Origin: Molossus alvarezi
Taxonomy: Eukaryota; Chordata; Mammalia; Chiroptera; Molossidae
Assembly (NCBI GenBank): GCA_037176705.1
Contig: CM073886.1
Location: 1,922,001-1,986,000, forward strand
DNA length: 64,000 nucleotides
Direction: 5' to 3'
Position 1 is the first letter of the stretch; every line of letters begins with the position of its first letter. Positions 31,505 through 43,600 of the stretch are shown here, in pieces. Under the pieces are notes generated by a model, which worked only from the letters and a program-made list of their open reading frames with translations, did not search any database and was not told where the DNA came from. The translations under genes were made by a program, and so were the position numbers.

Positions 31505-33032
31505 TTACCAGAAGAAAGAGGAGGAAAAATATAACCAAAATAAACAAAAATGGCAATAAATAAGTACATATCAATAATATCCTTAAGTGTAAATGCAGTA
31601 AATGCTCCAATTGAAAGACACAGAATAGCTGAATGGATAAGAAAACATGACTCATATATATGTTGTTTACAAGAGACCCACCTCACAAAAAAAAGACTCA
31701 CATAGGTTGAAAGTGAAAGGATGGAAAAAAAATCTTACAAGGAAATGGAAAGGAAAATAGAGCTGGGGCAGCAATACTCATATCCGATAAAGTAAACTTC
31801 AAAATGAAGGCCATAACTAGGACAAAGAAGGCCACTACAAAATATTAAAAAGATCTATACAACAGAAAGCTATAACCTTGGTAAACATCTATGCACCCAA
31901 TATAGTACCACAAAAATACATTACAAAACTTCTGGAGGACTTCAAAGGAGAAATCGATAGCAATACAATCATAGCAGGGAACTTCAACACCCTGCTGACA
32001 TCACTGGATAGATCCTCTAGACACACACAGTCCTTAAAAAAAAAATGAACTAGATCAGTTGGACTTAATTGATATTTACAGAACATTTTACCCCAAAGCT
32101 GCACAATATACATTCTTCTCAAGTGCACATGGGACATTCTCCAAGATAAACCACATGTTAGGACACAAAATAAGTCTCTAAAATTCAAGAAGATTGAAAT
32201 TGTATCAAGCATCTCCTTGGATTACAATGGCATGAAACTAGAAATCAATTACAACAAAAACACACAAATACATTTAAACATATGGAGTCAAAACAGCATG
32301 TCATTAAACAATAAATGGGTTACCAAGGAGATCAAGGAAAAAAATTAAACCTTCCTGAAAACCAATGAAAATAAGCACACAACACAAAAATCTATGGGAT
32401 GCAATAAGAGCTGTCCTGAGAGGGAAGTTCATAGCACTACAGGCCTACCTCAAGAAACAAGAAAAATTTTTAATTGACTTTCTAACCATAAACCCAAAGA
32501 ACTAGAAAGTAAAAAAAGAAAAAGAAAAACCCAGAGCAAGTAGAAGAAAAGAAATAGTAAAGGTCAGAGCACAAGTAAACAACACAGAAATTAAAAAAAA
32601 AAAAAATTAAAAGATCAATGAAAGAAAGAGTTGGTTCTTTGAAAAGATAAACAAGATCAATGGACCTTTAGCCAGACTCACCAAGAAACAAAAAGAGAAA
32701 ACCCAAATACACAAAATCAGAAACAAAAGAGGAGCAGTAACAACCGACACCACAGAAATAAAAAGGATGATTAAAACATACTACAAACAATTGTACACCA
32801 ACGAATTGGACAATCTAGGCAAAACTGATACATTTCTAGAAACACAGTCTCCCAAAACTGAACTGGAAAGAGATATAAAATTTAAACAGACCAATAACAA
32901 TTAAGGAAATTGTAACCAAGAAACTCCCTGAAAACAAAAGCCCAGGCCCTGACAGCTTCCAGGGGGAATTTTAGGGGACATTAAAGAAGAACTGACACCC
33001 ATTCTCCTCAAACTATTCCAAAACATCCAAGA

Positions 33033-34005
33033 ATGACTCCTTACCTCCACTTCCTTTAAGTGAGGAGCCAGGCGAAGGAGGCTTAGTCTCCACATGTTTG
33101 GCCACAAAAGAAAAGCAGGAATCTGACTCACCCTCTACTGTGGGGGCGCCACGCTGGGGGCGGGCAGCAGCAGCTGCAGCAGCAGAGCTTCCCCTTTAGG
33201 CCAGGGCTTCCGACTCTTTGGGGAGATGGCTTTTGACTGAGGGGAAGGAGGCCACACCCCTGGGTGAGATAGGGGGAGGGGAAGCAGTGAGATAATTGGT
33301 GGAAGTGCCGTGAAAGCCCTGGCCACTCTCCAGGATGCCCAGGGGATCCCCTGGCCCTCTCCTATTGGCACCCAGGGCCCCCACATCACCCTGACCCCCT
33401 GCAGGCGGCTGTTCACCTTGCAGGCAGGGCATCACTACCTGAAGAGAGGCAAGCCCCTGCAGCCTTCTGAAGAGAGAGGAGCACTGGCCCCACCAGAAAA
33501 GAAGGGAGCTTTGGCCGCCAACCCCACCTGTCACCTGAAGAGGAGCTGGATGGGTAAAAGCCGGGGCATCTCAGGAAGTGGCGCTGTCCTGCCCTTGCTG
33601 GGGCTGGTGGGGTGGCCAGTCATGTCCTAGGTGCAGTGTCTTTCTGCCCTGACGCTGCCCCAGCAGAGGAGGAGAAGGAGGAAGAGGAGGAGGAGGAGGA
33701 GGAGGAGGAGGAGGAGGAGGAGGAGGTAAAGGAGGAAGAGGAGGAGGAGGAGGAGGAGGAGGAGGAGGAGGAGGAGGAGGAGGAGGAGAAATTGTTCCAA
33801 GTGGTTTCACAGTCCCTGGAGATCATCATCTCTCAGTACCTTAAAGAGCAGGTGATTATGCCAAAGATGGGAAGCCAGTGCTGGTCTGGGGCCTCCAGCC
33901 TGCAGGCATTAGAGACCTCAGCGGGTTCCGGAGGATTTGCAGCATCACCACTGGACAACCCTCCAACGTATGCCTCAGACACTGGACATCCAGAATGAAG
34001 ACCGC
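33033..34005 (+). other. Non-L1 insert replacing the L1 copy 2 RT core, origin unknown
   Basis: About 970 bp of GC-rich DNA is unlike any other part of the window. Open stretches include 33310-33630 (ALATLQDAQGIPWPSPIG) and 33612-33998, which contains a long Glu run and then KLFQVVSQSLEIIISQYLKE. Neither is recognised. The second would be a 128-residue acidic protein if translated, but there is no promoter, no visible splice frame and no poly-A tail at its end. It could be a captured gene fragment or processed-pseudogene piece, or filler at a repaired break. Confidence 0.5.
33663..33790 (+). repeat. (GAG/GGA)n triplet repeat
   Basis: Two GAG-rich runs (33663-33725 and 33739-33788) are separated by GTAAAGGAGGAAG. 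In one frame they give long Glu runs, on the opposite strand Ser or Pro runs. Repeats of this kind are prone to length change. Confidence 0.9.
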
Positions 34006-34250
34006 GGTCCTGGCTGTTGTTGCTCAGTGGTTAGAGCATCTGCCCACGGGCCAGAGAGTCCAAGGTTCAGTTTTTCTAAGGACATGTACCTCAGTTGCAG
34101 TTTGTCCTCGCCCCAGTTGGGGTCCTGTGGGTGGCAACCACTCACTGTGTCTCTCCTACATCAATATTTTTCTCTCTCTCTCTCCCTCGCCCTCCATCTG
34201 AAGATGAATGCAAAAAATGTCCTCAGGTGATGATAAAAATAAAAGAAATT
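34006..34250 (+). mobile_element. Ves SINE, full length, next to the insert
   Basis: GGTCCTGGCTGTTGTTGCTC (head with A box), CAGTTGCAGTTTGTCC, AACCACTCACTGTGTCTCTC, a CT-rich tract and ATGTCCTCAGGTGATGATAA (tail block) identify a plus-strand copy. Its tail abuts resumed L1 ORF2. Confidence 0.88.
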
Positions 34251-36104
34251 GACAGCATTCTTATACACCAGTAATAAACTCACAGAAAGAGAAACTAAAA
34301 AAAAACAACCCCAATTACCATTGGAGGGAAAAAAGCTAAGATACCAAGGAATAAAGTTACCAAAAAATTAAAGAACCTGGCCTCAAAAAATGATAGGACA
34401 TTGAGAAAAGAAATAGAGAAAAGTATAAAAAAGTGGAAGCATATATCTTGTTCATGGATTGGAAGATTTAACATCATTAAAATGTCCATATTACCCAAAG
34501 CAATCTATAGATTCAATGCAATTCCCATTAAAATACCAATGACATATTTCACAAAACTAGAACAAACACTCCAAAAGTTCATATGGAACCAAAAACACCC
34601 TGAATAGCCACAGCAATCTTGAAAAAGAAAAACAAAGTAGGTGGGATCACAATACCGGATATCAGTTTAAACAACGAAGCCGTTGTAATCAAAACAGCCT
34701 GGTACTGGCACAAGAGCAGACATATAAATCAATGGAACAGAACAAAGAACCCAGAAAATGATCCAAGACATTATGTTCAATTAATATTTCACAAAGTGGC
34801 AAGAGCATACAATGGAGTAAAGATAGTCTCTTTAATAAATGGTATTGGGAAAAATGGACAGCTACATGCAAAAAATGAAGCTAGACCACCAATTTACACC
34901 ATACACAAGAATACACTCAAAATGGATAAAAGACTTAAATGTGACTTGTGAATCCACAAAAATCATGAAAGTAAATGTAGGCAAAATTTAAGACATCACG
35001 TGCAGCAGAATTTTCACTGATAGAATGCCAAAGGCAAGAGAAACAAAGGAAAAATTTAATAAGTGATGTAAAAGTACATCAAAATAAAGTTTCTGCACAT
35101 CAAAAGAAACAAGCATTGAAATGGAAAAGGAACCCACTATCTGGGAGAAGAAGTTACTTTCCAAAATATCTAGAGTACTCATACAACTCCACAAAAGAAA
35201 GGCAAAGAACCCATTTAAAAATGGGCAGAGAATCTAAATAGACACACCTCTCCAAACAGGACATACAAATGGCCAAGAGACATATGAAAAAATGCCCAAC
35301 ATCACTAACCATCAGAGGGATGCAAATTTAAATGACTATGAGGTATCACCTCACATCTATCAGTATGGCTGCCATCAATAAATCATCACACAACAAGTGC
35401 TGTCAAAGGTGTGGAGAAAAGGGGACTCTAGTACACTGCTGGTGAGAATGCAGACTGGTGCAGCCACTAGGAAAAACAATATGGTGTTTCCTCAAAAAAT
35501 TAAAATTAATCTGCCACGTGACCCACTGATCCCACTTCTAGGAGTATTTCCTAAGAAGCCTGAAACACCAATCAGAAAGAATATATGTACCCCTATGTTC
35601 ATAGCAGCACTATTTATAATAGCTAAGATCTGGAAACAGCCCAAGTGTCCGTCAATAGATGAGTGGGAAAAAAAGCTGTGGAACATATACACAATGGAAT
35701 ACTATGCAGCTGTGAGAGTGAAAGATCTCTTATGCTTTGAGAGGACATGGAGAGACCTGGAGAGTATTATGCTAAGCCAAATAAGCCTATCAGAGAAAGA
35801 CAAATATCATATGATATCACTTATTTGTGGAATATAATGAGCAAAATAAGCAGATGAACAAAATAAACTGGGAGACATCCAAGTAGGGTACAGACTGACA
35901 AACTTCAGAAGAGTAGTGTGGGAGGGGAGGAAGAGATAGACCAAAGAACTTACATGCATATTTGCATGACCAATGGACATAGACATCAATGCTGGGGCGG
36001 GGGGGATCAGGAGGAGGGTATCAATGGGGGAAAAAAAGAGAAACATCTGTAACAAAAATAAATTAATGAATAAGAAAATTAAATCCAAACACTTCACTTT
36101 TTGT

Positions 36105-36490
36105 ATTTCGTGACCTTGATATTTTTGAAGATCACAGGCCAGCAATTTTGTAGGATATTCATAAATTTGGGTTTGCAGGTTGTGTAATTTTGTACAGAAT
36201 ATCAATGAAGCCCTGTTGTATCAGATTGTGAGTTATATGGTGCTGACATGTCTTATTACTGGTGATGTTAACTTTTGCCATTTGGCTAAGGTGGTGTCTG
36301 ACAGATTTCTTGACTGGAAAGTTACTATTCTTTTCCTTTGTAATCAGTAAGTATTTATGAGAGATGCTTTGAAACTATGTACATATCCTGCATCTCGTTA
36401 AACTTTTACCCAGTAATTTTAGCACCCAATGAGAATTCTTTCTTGAAACATTACTTCTATGGGAGTTTCTAATTCTGTTATTCTTTTTAT
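36105..36490 (-). mobile_element. Ancient interspersed repeat, second copy
   Basis: GTATTTCGTGACCTTGATAT, CAGGCCAGCAATTTTGTAGG, TGATGTTAACTTTTGCC and GGTGGTGTCTGACAGATTTC belong to the same old family as 27540-27965. The two copies overlap in consensus, so they are separate insertions, not halves of one. Name and strand are tentative. Confidence 0.4.
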
Positions 36491-36581
36491 GTTTTTTTGA
36501 GCCTTCTATTGTAAGAAAAAACTCTACCTTCTTTCCTATTTATTCTAAAATTATGGATTCATTTTTTTATTTTTATTTATT

Positions 36582-36822
36582 TTTATCCTCACCCGAGGAC
36601 ATTTTTCATTTTTTGTTCAGATAGAGTGGGAGGGAGAGAGAGGAAGAGAGAGAGAAAGAGAAACATCGATGTGAAAGGGACACATTGAGTGGTTGCCACC
36701 CGCATGACCAACCAGGGCCAGGGACAAACTGCAACCGAGGTACGTGCCCTTAGCGGGAACGAACCCAGGTCTTTCTGGACCGCAGGCCAATGCTCTAACT
36801 GCTGAGCCAAACCGGCCAGGGC
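36582..36822 (-). mobile_element. Ves SINE, young subtype
   Basis: This is almost the same sequence as the copy at 26007-26263: TATCCTCACCCGAGGACATT, AACATCGATGTGAAAGGGAC, CCTTAGCGGGAACGAACCC and CTGAGCCAAACCGGCCAGGG. It sits directly beside an older Ves copy. Confidence 0.93.
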
Positions 36823-36837
36823 TTTCTTTTATTTTTT

Positions 36838-37048
36838 AAATGTTTTTATTTATTTATTTTTTTAGAGAGAAAGGAAGGGAGAGTCAGAAACATCAATATG
36901 AGAAAGAAACATGAATAAGCTGCCTCCTGCATGCCCCACACTTGGGATAGAGCCCACAACCCAGGCATGTGCCCTGATTGGGAATCTAACTGAGATCTCT
37001 CAGTCCATGGGACGATGCTCAATTCACTGAGCCACACTGACTGGGCTG
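36838..37048 (-). mobile_element. Ves SINE, older subtype
   Basis: AGAGAGAAAGGAAGGGAGAG, AACCCAGGCATGTGCCCTG and TTCACTGAGCCACACTGAC show a diverged minus-strand copy. The younger Ves at 36582 lies at its A/T-rich tail, a usual landing site for L1-driven insertion. Confidence 0.85.
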
Positions 37049-37385
37049 GATTCTTATTTTATTATATGAGTTATACTTGTTTACTAGTATTTTTATTTTG
37101 ATGTTTGAGTTGTACAAGATTGGATCAGTGGGAGACCTTTCAAGTTGATTCCTGTGATCTTTTGATACATCCCTATCATTGTTAGAGCCTTTTCTTATTT
37201 TCTGGCACAAAAAAATCTTCTAGACTCATGCTATGCTTTCCATTCCCCTGTCCTGGGGCCATTACTCTGAGAAGCCCTGGTTCTTTTTCATGGAGCATGA
37301 TGTTTAGAAACCAGGACCTGGGGGAAAAGCATGCTTATTGCTACTGGGTGTCATTTATTCTAGGCTCTCTCATCAGTGAGAACTA

Positions 37386-37480
37386 GGAAATATATGTGTA
37401 TGTATATATGTGTGTGTATTTATACATACATGTGTGTAAATATGTATATCTGTACATACATGTATGTACATATTATGATA
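37386..37480 (+). repeat. Mixed (TA/TG/CATA)n microsatellite
   Basis: Alternating purine-pyrimidine steps (TATATGTGTATGTATATATG and similar) extend over about 90 bp with ACATACATGT interruptions. Confidence 0.85.
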
Positions 37481-37481
37481 C

Positions 37482-37850
37482 ACAGACTAATGTCCCCTAA
37501 GATGTTCACATCTTCATCCTGGAACTTGTGAATGTATTATCTTACATCTAAAAGAAACTGCAGATGAGATTCAGGATCATGAGATAGGGGAATCATCCTG
37601 TAGTTCAGATGGCCTGATGTAATCACAAGGGTCCTTATAAAGAGGGATACAAAAAGGGAGAAAAGAAGATGCTGCTGGCTTTGAAGATGAAGGAAGAGGC
37701 CGTCTGGTGTAAGGAATTTGACCATTAGTATCTGGAAAAGGTCGGTAAACTAATTATCCCCTGAAGGCTCCAGAAGGGGCTGCTAACACTTTAAATTTAG
37801 ATTTCTGATCTGCAGAACCATAAGAGAAAAAATCTGTGTTGTTTAAAAAA
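37482..37850 (+). mobile_element. Ancient LTR-like repeat (MaLR/MLT1-type)
   Basis: GGAACTTGTGAATGTATTAT, GGGTCCTTATAAAGAGGGA, GCTGGCTTTGAAGATGAAGG and AATCTGTGTTGTTTAAA follow the consensus I associate with old MaLR LTRs, in the opposite orientation to the piece at 24 kb. Confidence 0.45.
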
Positions 37851-38469
37851 AAAACTACTAGGTTGAGTAAAAAACAGTTTGAGACCATGAAGATGGTGGC
37901 AGGCAGGACGGGAGGGAGGGTGAGTGTGTGAGAGAGTGTGAATGGACATGAAGGTGGACGACCAAACCCCAGCAGTGTAGAGCCTCTGAGCAGAAAGTTC
38001 CTGTACTGTGGACAGAGCAGCCAGCTACCACTGTAAGTGGCCTTTTAGGGCACTTCTCCCTGCACCATAGGGAGGTCCCACCATTTTGGAAGATCCCTGG
38101 TCTTCCCTGGGAGGAGGCAGTGGGAGTGGCTAGGATCCAGAACCTGAGCCCACCAGCACACCTGGCACCACAGGACCAGTGGAGACTCTGTGTCAACACA
38201 GACAAGTGCACAGTTAGTGGAGCTCCCAGGTGCTGGTTACAGAAGCTGCAGACAGCCTAGAGCCCAGCACCATCCTCCATAGTAGCAGCCCCATCAGTGT
38301 CAATATACCCCCAACAACAGAGGCTGGGGAACAGACATATATCCTCAGGCAACTGAAACACAGACCAGCAGCTGAGACTCATCCCCCAAAACTACAGCAA
38401 AAGCTGAGCAGGAGTTGAACCCCACTGGGCAGCAGCACTCCCCAGCCTCCAGTGGCGGGACCTGGGGCT

Positions 38470-38905
38470 CCACAGAGGCCTGCGTGGTCCAGCAGTTCAC
38501 AAGAGCAGTGGGAAGCCAGAGCCCAGAGAGACTGGTGTGATCTAGCTGCCTGCCCACAGAAACTGCAGGGCGTGGGGGCACCAGAGAGGCCTGTGCAACT
38601 GAGCAGGGACTGTGCCATCCAGGTACCCTCAAGACCTGTGGGGTGCAAAAGCACCAGAGAGGCCTGTATGACCCAGCAGAGACTGTGAGATCTAGTTACC
38701 CACGGAAACTGCAGGGTGCTGAAGCACCAAAGAGGCCTGTGCAACCCAGAAGGAACTGCATGATCTAGTTACCCATGGGACCTGTGGGGTGCTAAACACC
38801 CGACAGGCCTGTGCTACTTAGCAGGGACTGTGCCACCCAGTTACCCAAGGGACCTGCAGGGTACAGGGACACCAGAAAGGCCTGTGCGATCCAGCTGCAC
38901 ACAAG
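38470..38905 (+). repeat. L1 promoter monomer array, 73-bp period
   Basis: The anchor GGCCTGT occurs at 38588, 38661, 38734, 38806 and 38879, spacings 73, 73, 72 and 73 bp. A related anchor lies 111 bp upstream at 38477. Each unit reads CACCAGAGAGGCCTGTG, then ACCCAGCAGGGACTGTG, ATCTAGTTACCCA and ACCTGCAGGGTGCT. Tandem promoter monomers are known from mouse L1 families; this is the same architecture with a different unit. Confidence 0.88.
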
Positions 38906-39715
38906 ATAGGCATAGAGGATGTGAAAATGGAGGTGGAGTGAACAGAAGCTAACGCAGAGGATCTCCCATGACCAAACAGGAATTACAACTAAAATGAAGA
39001 CAAATCCTCAAAAAAAAAAAAAAAAAGCAACAGAAAAGCAGCAGGACAGGACCATATAACCAGGGACATGGGTAGGATCTGCGGAGGTGCAAGAGGGTGG
39101 CGGGCTGGGAGCCCAGGGACAGCAGCAGTTTTAGCTGTGAGCAGCACCCTTGGGGAATAAACACCAAGCCGGCTCCACAGTGCAGAGAGCCAGAACAGAG
39201 CGCTAGAATAGCAACAGCCACTCACCTGGGGGCTACGGCACAGATAGGGCAGACTGGGCTGTAACTCTGTGGGGACACCCAGGATTTGGGGGGCACTCAG
39301 AGTTTTTGCTGAGTTGCTGCCACAAATGATGGTGGCCAGTGTGCTCCTTCCCAGAGCAGTGGGAAAAAGCAGCAGCTCACAACTCAGAGATACAGCCTTT
39401 CCCAGGTGAGATAAAAAAAAAAAAAAAAGCAAATTGAAGCTCATTAACAATCAGCATGTATTCCACCTTCTGTAAAGCCTCTTATGCAGAACACCAGGGC
39501 TACATTCCAAGAAACTGAGTATCCTCTAGCCTCAAGAAAAAAGCTAGAGGATAACAGAACCTGTCCTGGGCTTGCAAATCTACCCAGGAAAGTAAGACTC
39601 CACAGTGGGCCCACCCAGGCTCATCCAAACCCAGTAGAGAGAGCCACAAACAGCAGAACACCAACACCCACAGGGAAAAATTTGGCAGGCTCCAAAATCC
39701 ACTGAGATAGCCAAA

Positions 39716-40608
39716 ATGTGAAACATAGAAACAAATCCCAAATGAAAGAACAAGAAAACTGAATCAAAAATGAGATAAATGAAATGCACCTAAGCAAATT
39801 ACCAGAGATAGAGTTCAGAGCCATGATCTTGAGGAAGCTCAACAACATGAGTAAGGACATCAGCACCATGAGTAAAGATATAGAAACATTGCAAACCAAC
39901 CAAGTGGAAATGAAGAATGACATAGCAGAAATTAAGAACACATTGGAAAGACTAACCAGCAGAGTAGAGGAAGCTGAAGACCAGATCATTGAATTAGAAG
40001 ACAGGGTAGAAAAAAATCAACAAATCAGAAAACCAAAAGGAAAAAACAATTAAAAAACAAGAAGATACATTAAGAGAACTGTGGGACAACTGGAAACATA
40101 ATAACATTCACATCATAGGAGTCCCAGAAGAGAAGAAAAATGGGCAAGGGTTAGAGAATATGTTTGAAGAACTAGTGAGAGAAAAGTTTTCTAACTTGGT
40201 GAAAGAAGGAGGCAGTCAAGTTCAAAAAGCAAAAAGAGCCCCAAGTAAGAAGAACTCAAACAGGCCCACACCAAGACACATAGTAATTAAAATGCCAAAA
40301 ATTGAAGACAAAAAAAGAATCCTAAAGGCAGCAAGAAACAAGCAACAGGTTACCTACAAAGGAAACCACATGAGGCTCTCAGCTATCTTCTCAACAGAAA
40401 CACTACAGGCTAGAAGGGAGTGGCATGAAGTAATTAAGGTCATAAGAAACAAGGATCTAAATCCAAGACTACTCTATCCAGCAAGGCTATCATTCAAAAT
40501 ACAAGGTCAAATAAAGAGCTTCACAGACAAAAAAGAAAAATACAAAGAATAAAAATATATATTAACACCAAACCAGCACTGCAAGATATGCTAAAAGGTG
40601 TGCTATAA
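39716..40608 (+). pseudogene. L1 copy 3 ORF1, broken
   Basis: The coiled coil lies at 39784-40053 (MSKDISTMSKDIETLQTNQ), interrupted by a stop at KGKNN. A frameshift follows, and the RRM and C-terminal domains are open from 40160 to 40552 (PTPRHIVIKMPKIED, LYPARLSFKIQG). The halves are in different frames. Confidence 0.85.
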
Positions 40609-40653
40609 TTAGTAGAAGAAATAGGGAAAAAAATAGAACCACATTAAACAAAT

Positions 40654-43600
40654 ATGGCAATAAATAAGTACATATCAATTATCACCTTAAATGTGAATGG
40701 TTTGAATGCTCTGATAAAAAGACAGAGTAGCTGACTGGATAAGAAAGCATGACTCACATATATGTTGTTTACAAGAGACCCACCTCACAACAAAACACTC
40801 ACAAAGGTTGAAAGTGAAGGAATAGAAAAAAATCTTCCAAGCAAACGGAAAGCAAAAAAAACTGGGATAGCAATACTCATATGTGATAAAAATAGATTTC
40901 AAAATGAAGGCCATAACTAGAGACAAAGAAGGCCACTACATAATATTCAAAGGATCTACCTAACAGGAAGATATAACCTTGGTAAACATATATGCACCCA
41001 ATATAGGAGCACCAACATATATTAAAAATATTCTGGAGGACTTCAAAGGAGAAATCAACAGCAATACAATCATAGCAGGGCACTTCAATACCCCGCTGAC
41101 ATCTGGATAGATCTTCTAGACAAAAAATTAGCAAGAAAAGAGAGACTCTAAATAAAGTACTAGACCAAATGGATTTAATAGATATCTAAAGAGAATTACA
41201 CCCCAAAACTACAGAATTCACATTCTTCTCAAGTGCACATGGGACATTCTCAAAGATAGACCACATGTTAAGACACATACTACATCTCTACAGGTTCAAG
41301 AAGATTGAAATCATATCATGCATCTTCTCAGATCACAATGGCATGAAACTAGAAATCAATTGCAACAAGAACATGCAAAGACATTTGAACACATGGAGGC
41401 TAAAACATGTTATTAAATAATGAATGGGTTACCGAAGAGATCAAGGAAGAAATTAAAAACTTCGAGGAAACCAATGAAAATGAACACACAACAACACAAA
41501 ATCTATGGGATGCAGCCAAAGCAGTTCTGAGAGGGAAGTTCATAGCATTACAGGCCTACCTGAAAAAGAAAAAAAAAAATTCTAGTAAACTATCTAACCT
41601 CACAACTTAAAGAACTAGAAAGCAAACAAAAAGAAAACCCCAGAGCAAGTAGAAGGAAGAAAATAGTAAAGATCAGCGCAGAAATAAATGACATAGAGAC
41701 CAAAATAACAATTCAAAAAATCAATAAAACAAAAAGCTAGTATTTTGAAAAGATAAACAAAATTGATGGACCTTTAGCAAGACTCACCAAGAAACTAACA
41801 GAGAACTCAAATATACAAAATCAGAAATGAAAGAGGAGAAGTAACAACTGACACCACAGAAATACAAGATTGTTAACAACTACTATGAACAATTATATGG
41901 CAACAAATTCGACAATCTAAGCAAAATGAACACATTTCTGAAAACACATAGTCTCCCAAAACTGAAGCAGGAAAAGATAGAATACTTGAACAGACCAATA
42001 ACAACTAAGAAAATTGAAGAGGTAATCAAGATTCTCCCAGCAAACAAAAGCCCAGAGCCAAACGACTTCATGGGGGAATTTTACCACACATTCAAAAAAG
42101 AATTAATACCCAATCTCCTCAAACTATTTCAAAAAATTCAAGAAGAAAGACTTCCAAACTCATTTTATGAGGCCAGCATAATTCTAATTCCAAAACCAGA
42201 AAAAGATCTTACAAAGAAAGAAAACTACAGGCCAGTATTTCTGATGAACATAAATGCCAAAATCCTGAACAAAATACTAGGAAATAGAGTCCAGCAATAC
42301 ATCAAACAAATTATTCACCATGACCAAATGAGATTCATGCCAAGGATGCAAGGCTGGTACAATATTTGCAAATCAATAAATGTGATACACCACATAAACA
42401 AAATAAAAGATAAGAATTATATGATCATATCAATAGACGCTAAAAAAAGAATTCGACAAAATCCAGCACCCATTTCTGATAAAAACACTCAGCAATGTGG
42501 GACTAAAGGGATCATATCTCGACGAGTAAAGGCCATATATGAAAGACCTACAGCCAGCATCATACTCAATGGGCAAAAAGTAAAACCATTCCCCTTAAGA
42601 ACGGGAACAAGACAGAGATGCCCACTTTTGCCACTCTTATTTAACATTGTACTGGAAGTCTTAGCCACAGCAATTAGACATGAAGAAAAAATAAAGAGGA
42701 TCCAAATTGGAAAGGAGGAAGTGAAACTGTCATTATTTGCAGATGACATGATATTGTACATAGAAAACCCTAAAGACTCCATCAAAAATCTACTGGATTT
42801 AATAAATGAATTTGGCAAAGTAGTAGGATACAAAATTAACATCAGGAAATCGACAGCATTCTTATTCACCAATGATGAAATCACAAAAAGAGAAACTAAA
42901 AACACAATCTCATTTACCATTGCAGCAAAAAAAATAATATACCTAGGAATAAACTTAACCAAAAATGTAAAAGATCTATTCACATAAAACTACAGGTCAT
43001 TGAAAAAAGAAGTAGAGGAAGATATGAAAGAGTGAAAGCATATACCTCGTTCATGGATTGGAAGAATTAATATCATTAAAATGTCCATACTACCCAAAGC
43101 AATTTATAGATTCAATGCAATCTTCATCAAAATACCAACGACATACTTCACAGAACTAGAACAAACACTTGAAAAGTTTGTATGGAACCAAAAACGACCC
43201 TGAATAGCCACAGCAATCTTGAAAAAGAAGAACAAAGTAGGAGGAATCACATTACTAGATTTCAGGTTATACTACAAAACAACTTTTATCAAAACAGCCT
43301 GGTACTGATAAAAGAACAGGCGGATAGATCAGTGGAACAAAGAGAACCCAGAAACTGACCCTAGATAATATGCTCAATTGATATTTGACAAAGGTGGCAA
43401 GAGCATACAGTGGATTCTGGACAGTCTCTTCAATAAATGGTGTTGGAAAAATTGGACAGCTACCTACAAAAAAATGAAGGTAGAACATCAACTTACACCA
43501 TACACAAGAATAAACTCAAAATGAATAAAAGACTTAAATGTAACTCATGAATCCGTAAAAATTCTAGAAGAAAATGTAGGGGCAACAAAATCTTAGACAT

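Larger units (their letters stand above)
31550..35837 (+). pseudogene. L1 copy 2 ORF2, catalytic core lost
   Basis: The start ATGGCAATAAATAAGTACAT and part of the endonuclease are recognisable, with frameshifts. L1 sequence stops at about 33032 (AAACATCCAAGAATG) and resumes at about 34250 (GAAATTGACAGCATTCTTA). By comparison with copy 3 about 720 bp are gone, including the F-A-D-D reverse-transcriptase motif. The C-terminal part (34401-35837) is partly open and ends ISLICGI. Confidence 0.85.
29533..36075 (+). mobile_element. L1 copy 2 with an alternative GC-rich promoter, inactive
   Basis: It begins near CTCAAGAAAATGGCAGCGAA. The leader to about 29950 is GC-rich and unlike the 73-bp monomer promoter of copies 1 and 3. 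From CAGTGCCCTTGGGG onward it is homologous to them. ORF1 runs from 30591 and ORF2 from 31550. Between 33033 and about 34250 the reverse transcriptase core is missing and foreign DNA stands in its place. The 3-prime end (35840-36075) is normal, with G-rich stretches and GTAACAAAAATAAATTAATG. No convincing target duplication was found. Confidence 0.85.

Noticed and set aside
33571..33829. Poly-Pro and poly-Ser proteins on the minus strand
   Set aside because: These are alternative frames of the GAG triplet repeat.
27540..36490. A single ancient repeat split by the HAL1/L1 composite
   Set aside because: The two pieces overlap in their consensus rather than being complementary halves, so they are separate insertions.
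38470..38905. CRISPR array with 73-bp period
   Set aside because: The unit has no repeat/spacer division, sits at the 5-prime end of an L1, and recurs in another L1 copy.
42489..42983. Long antisense frames in the L1 ORF2 regions (also 56864-57409, 18296-18652 and 4909-5418)
   Set aside because: They mirror conserved L1 coding sequence on the opposite strand and recur in every copy as shadows.
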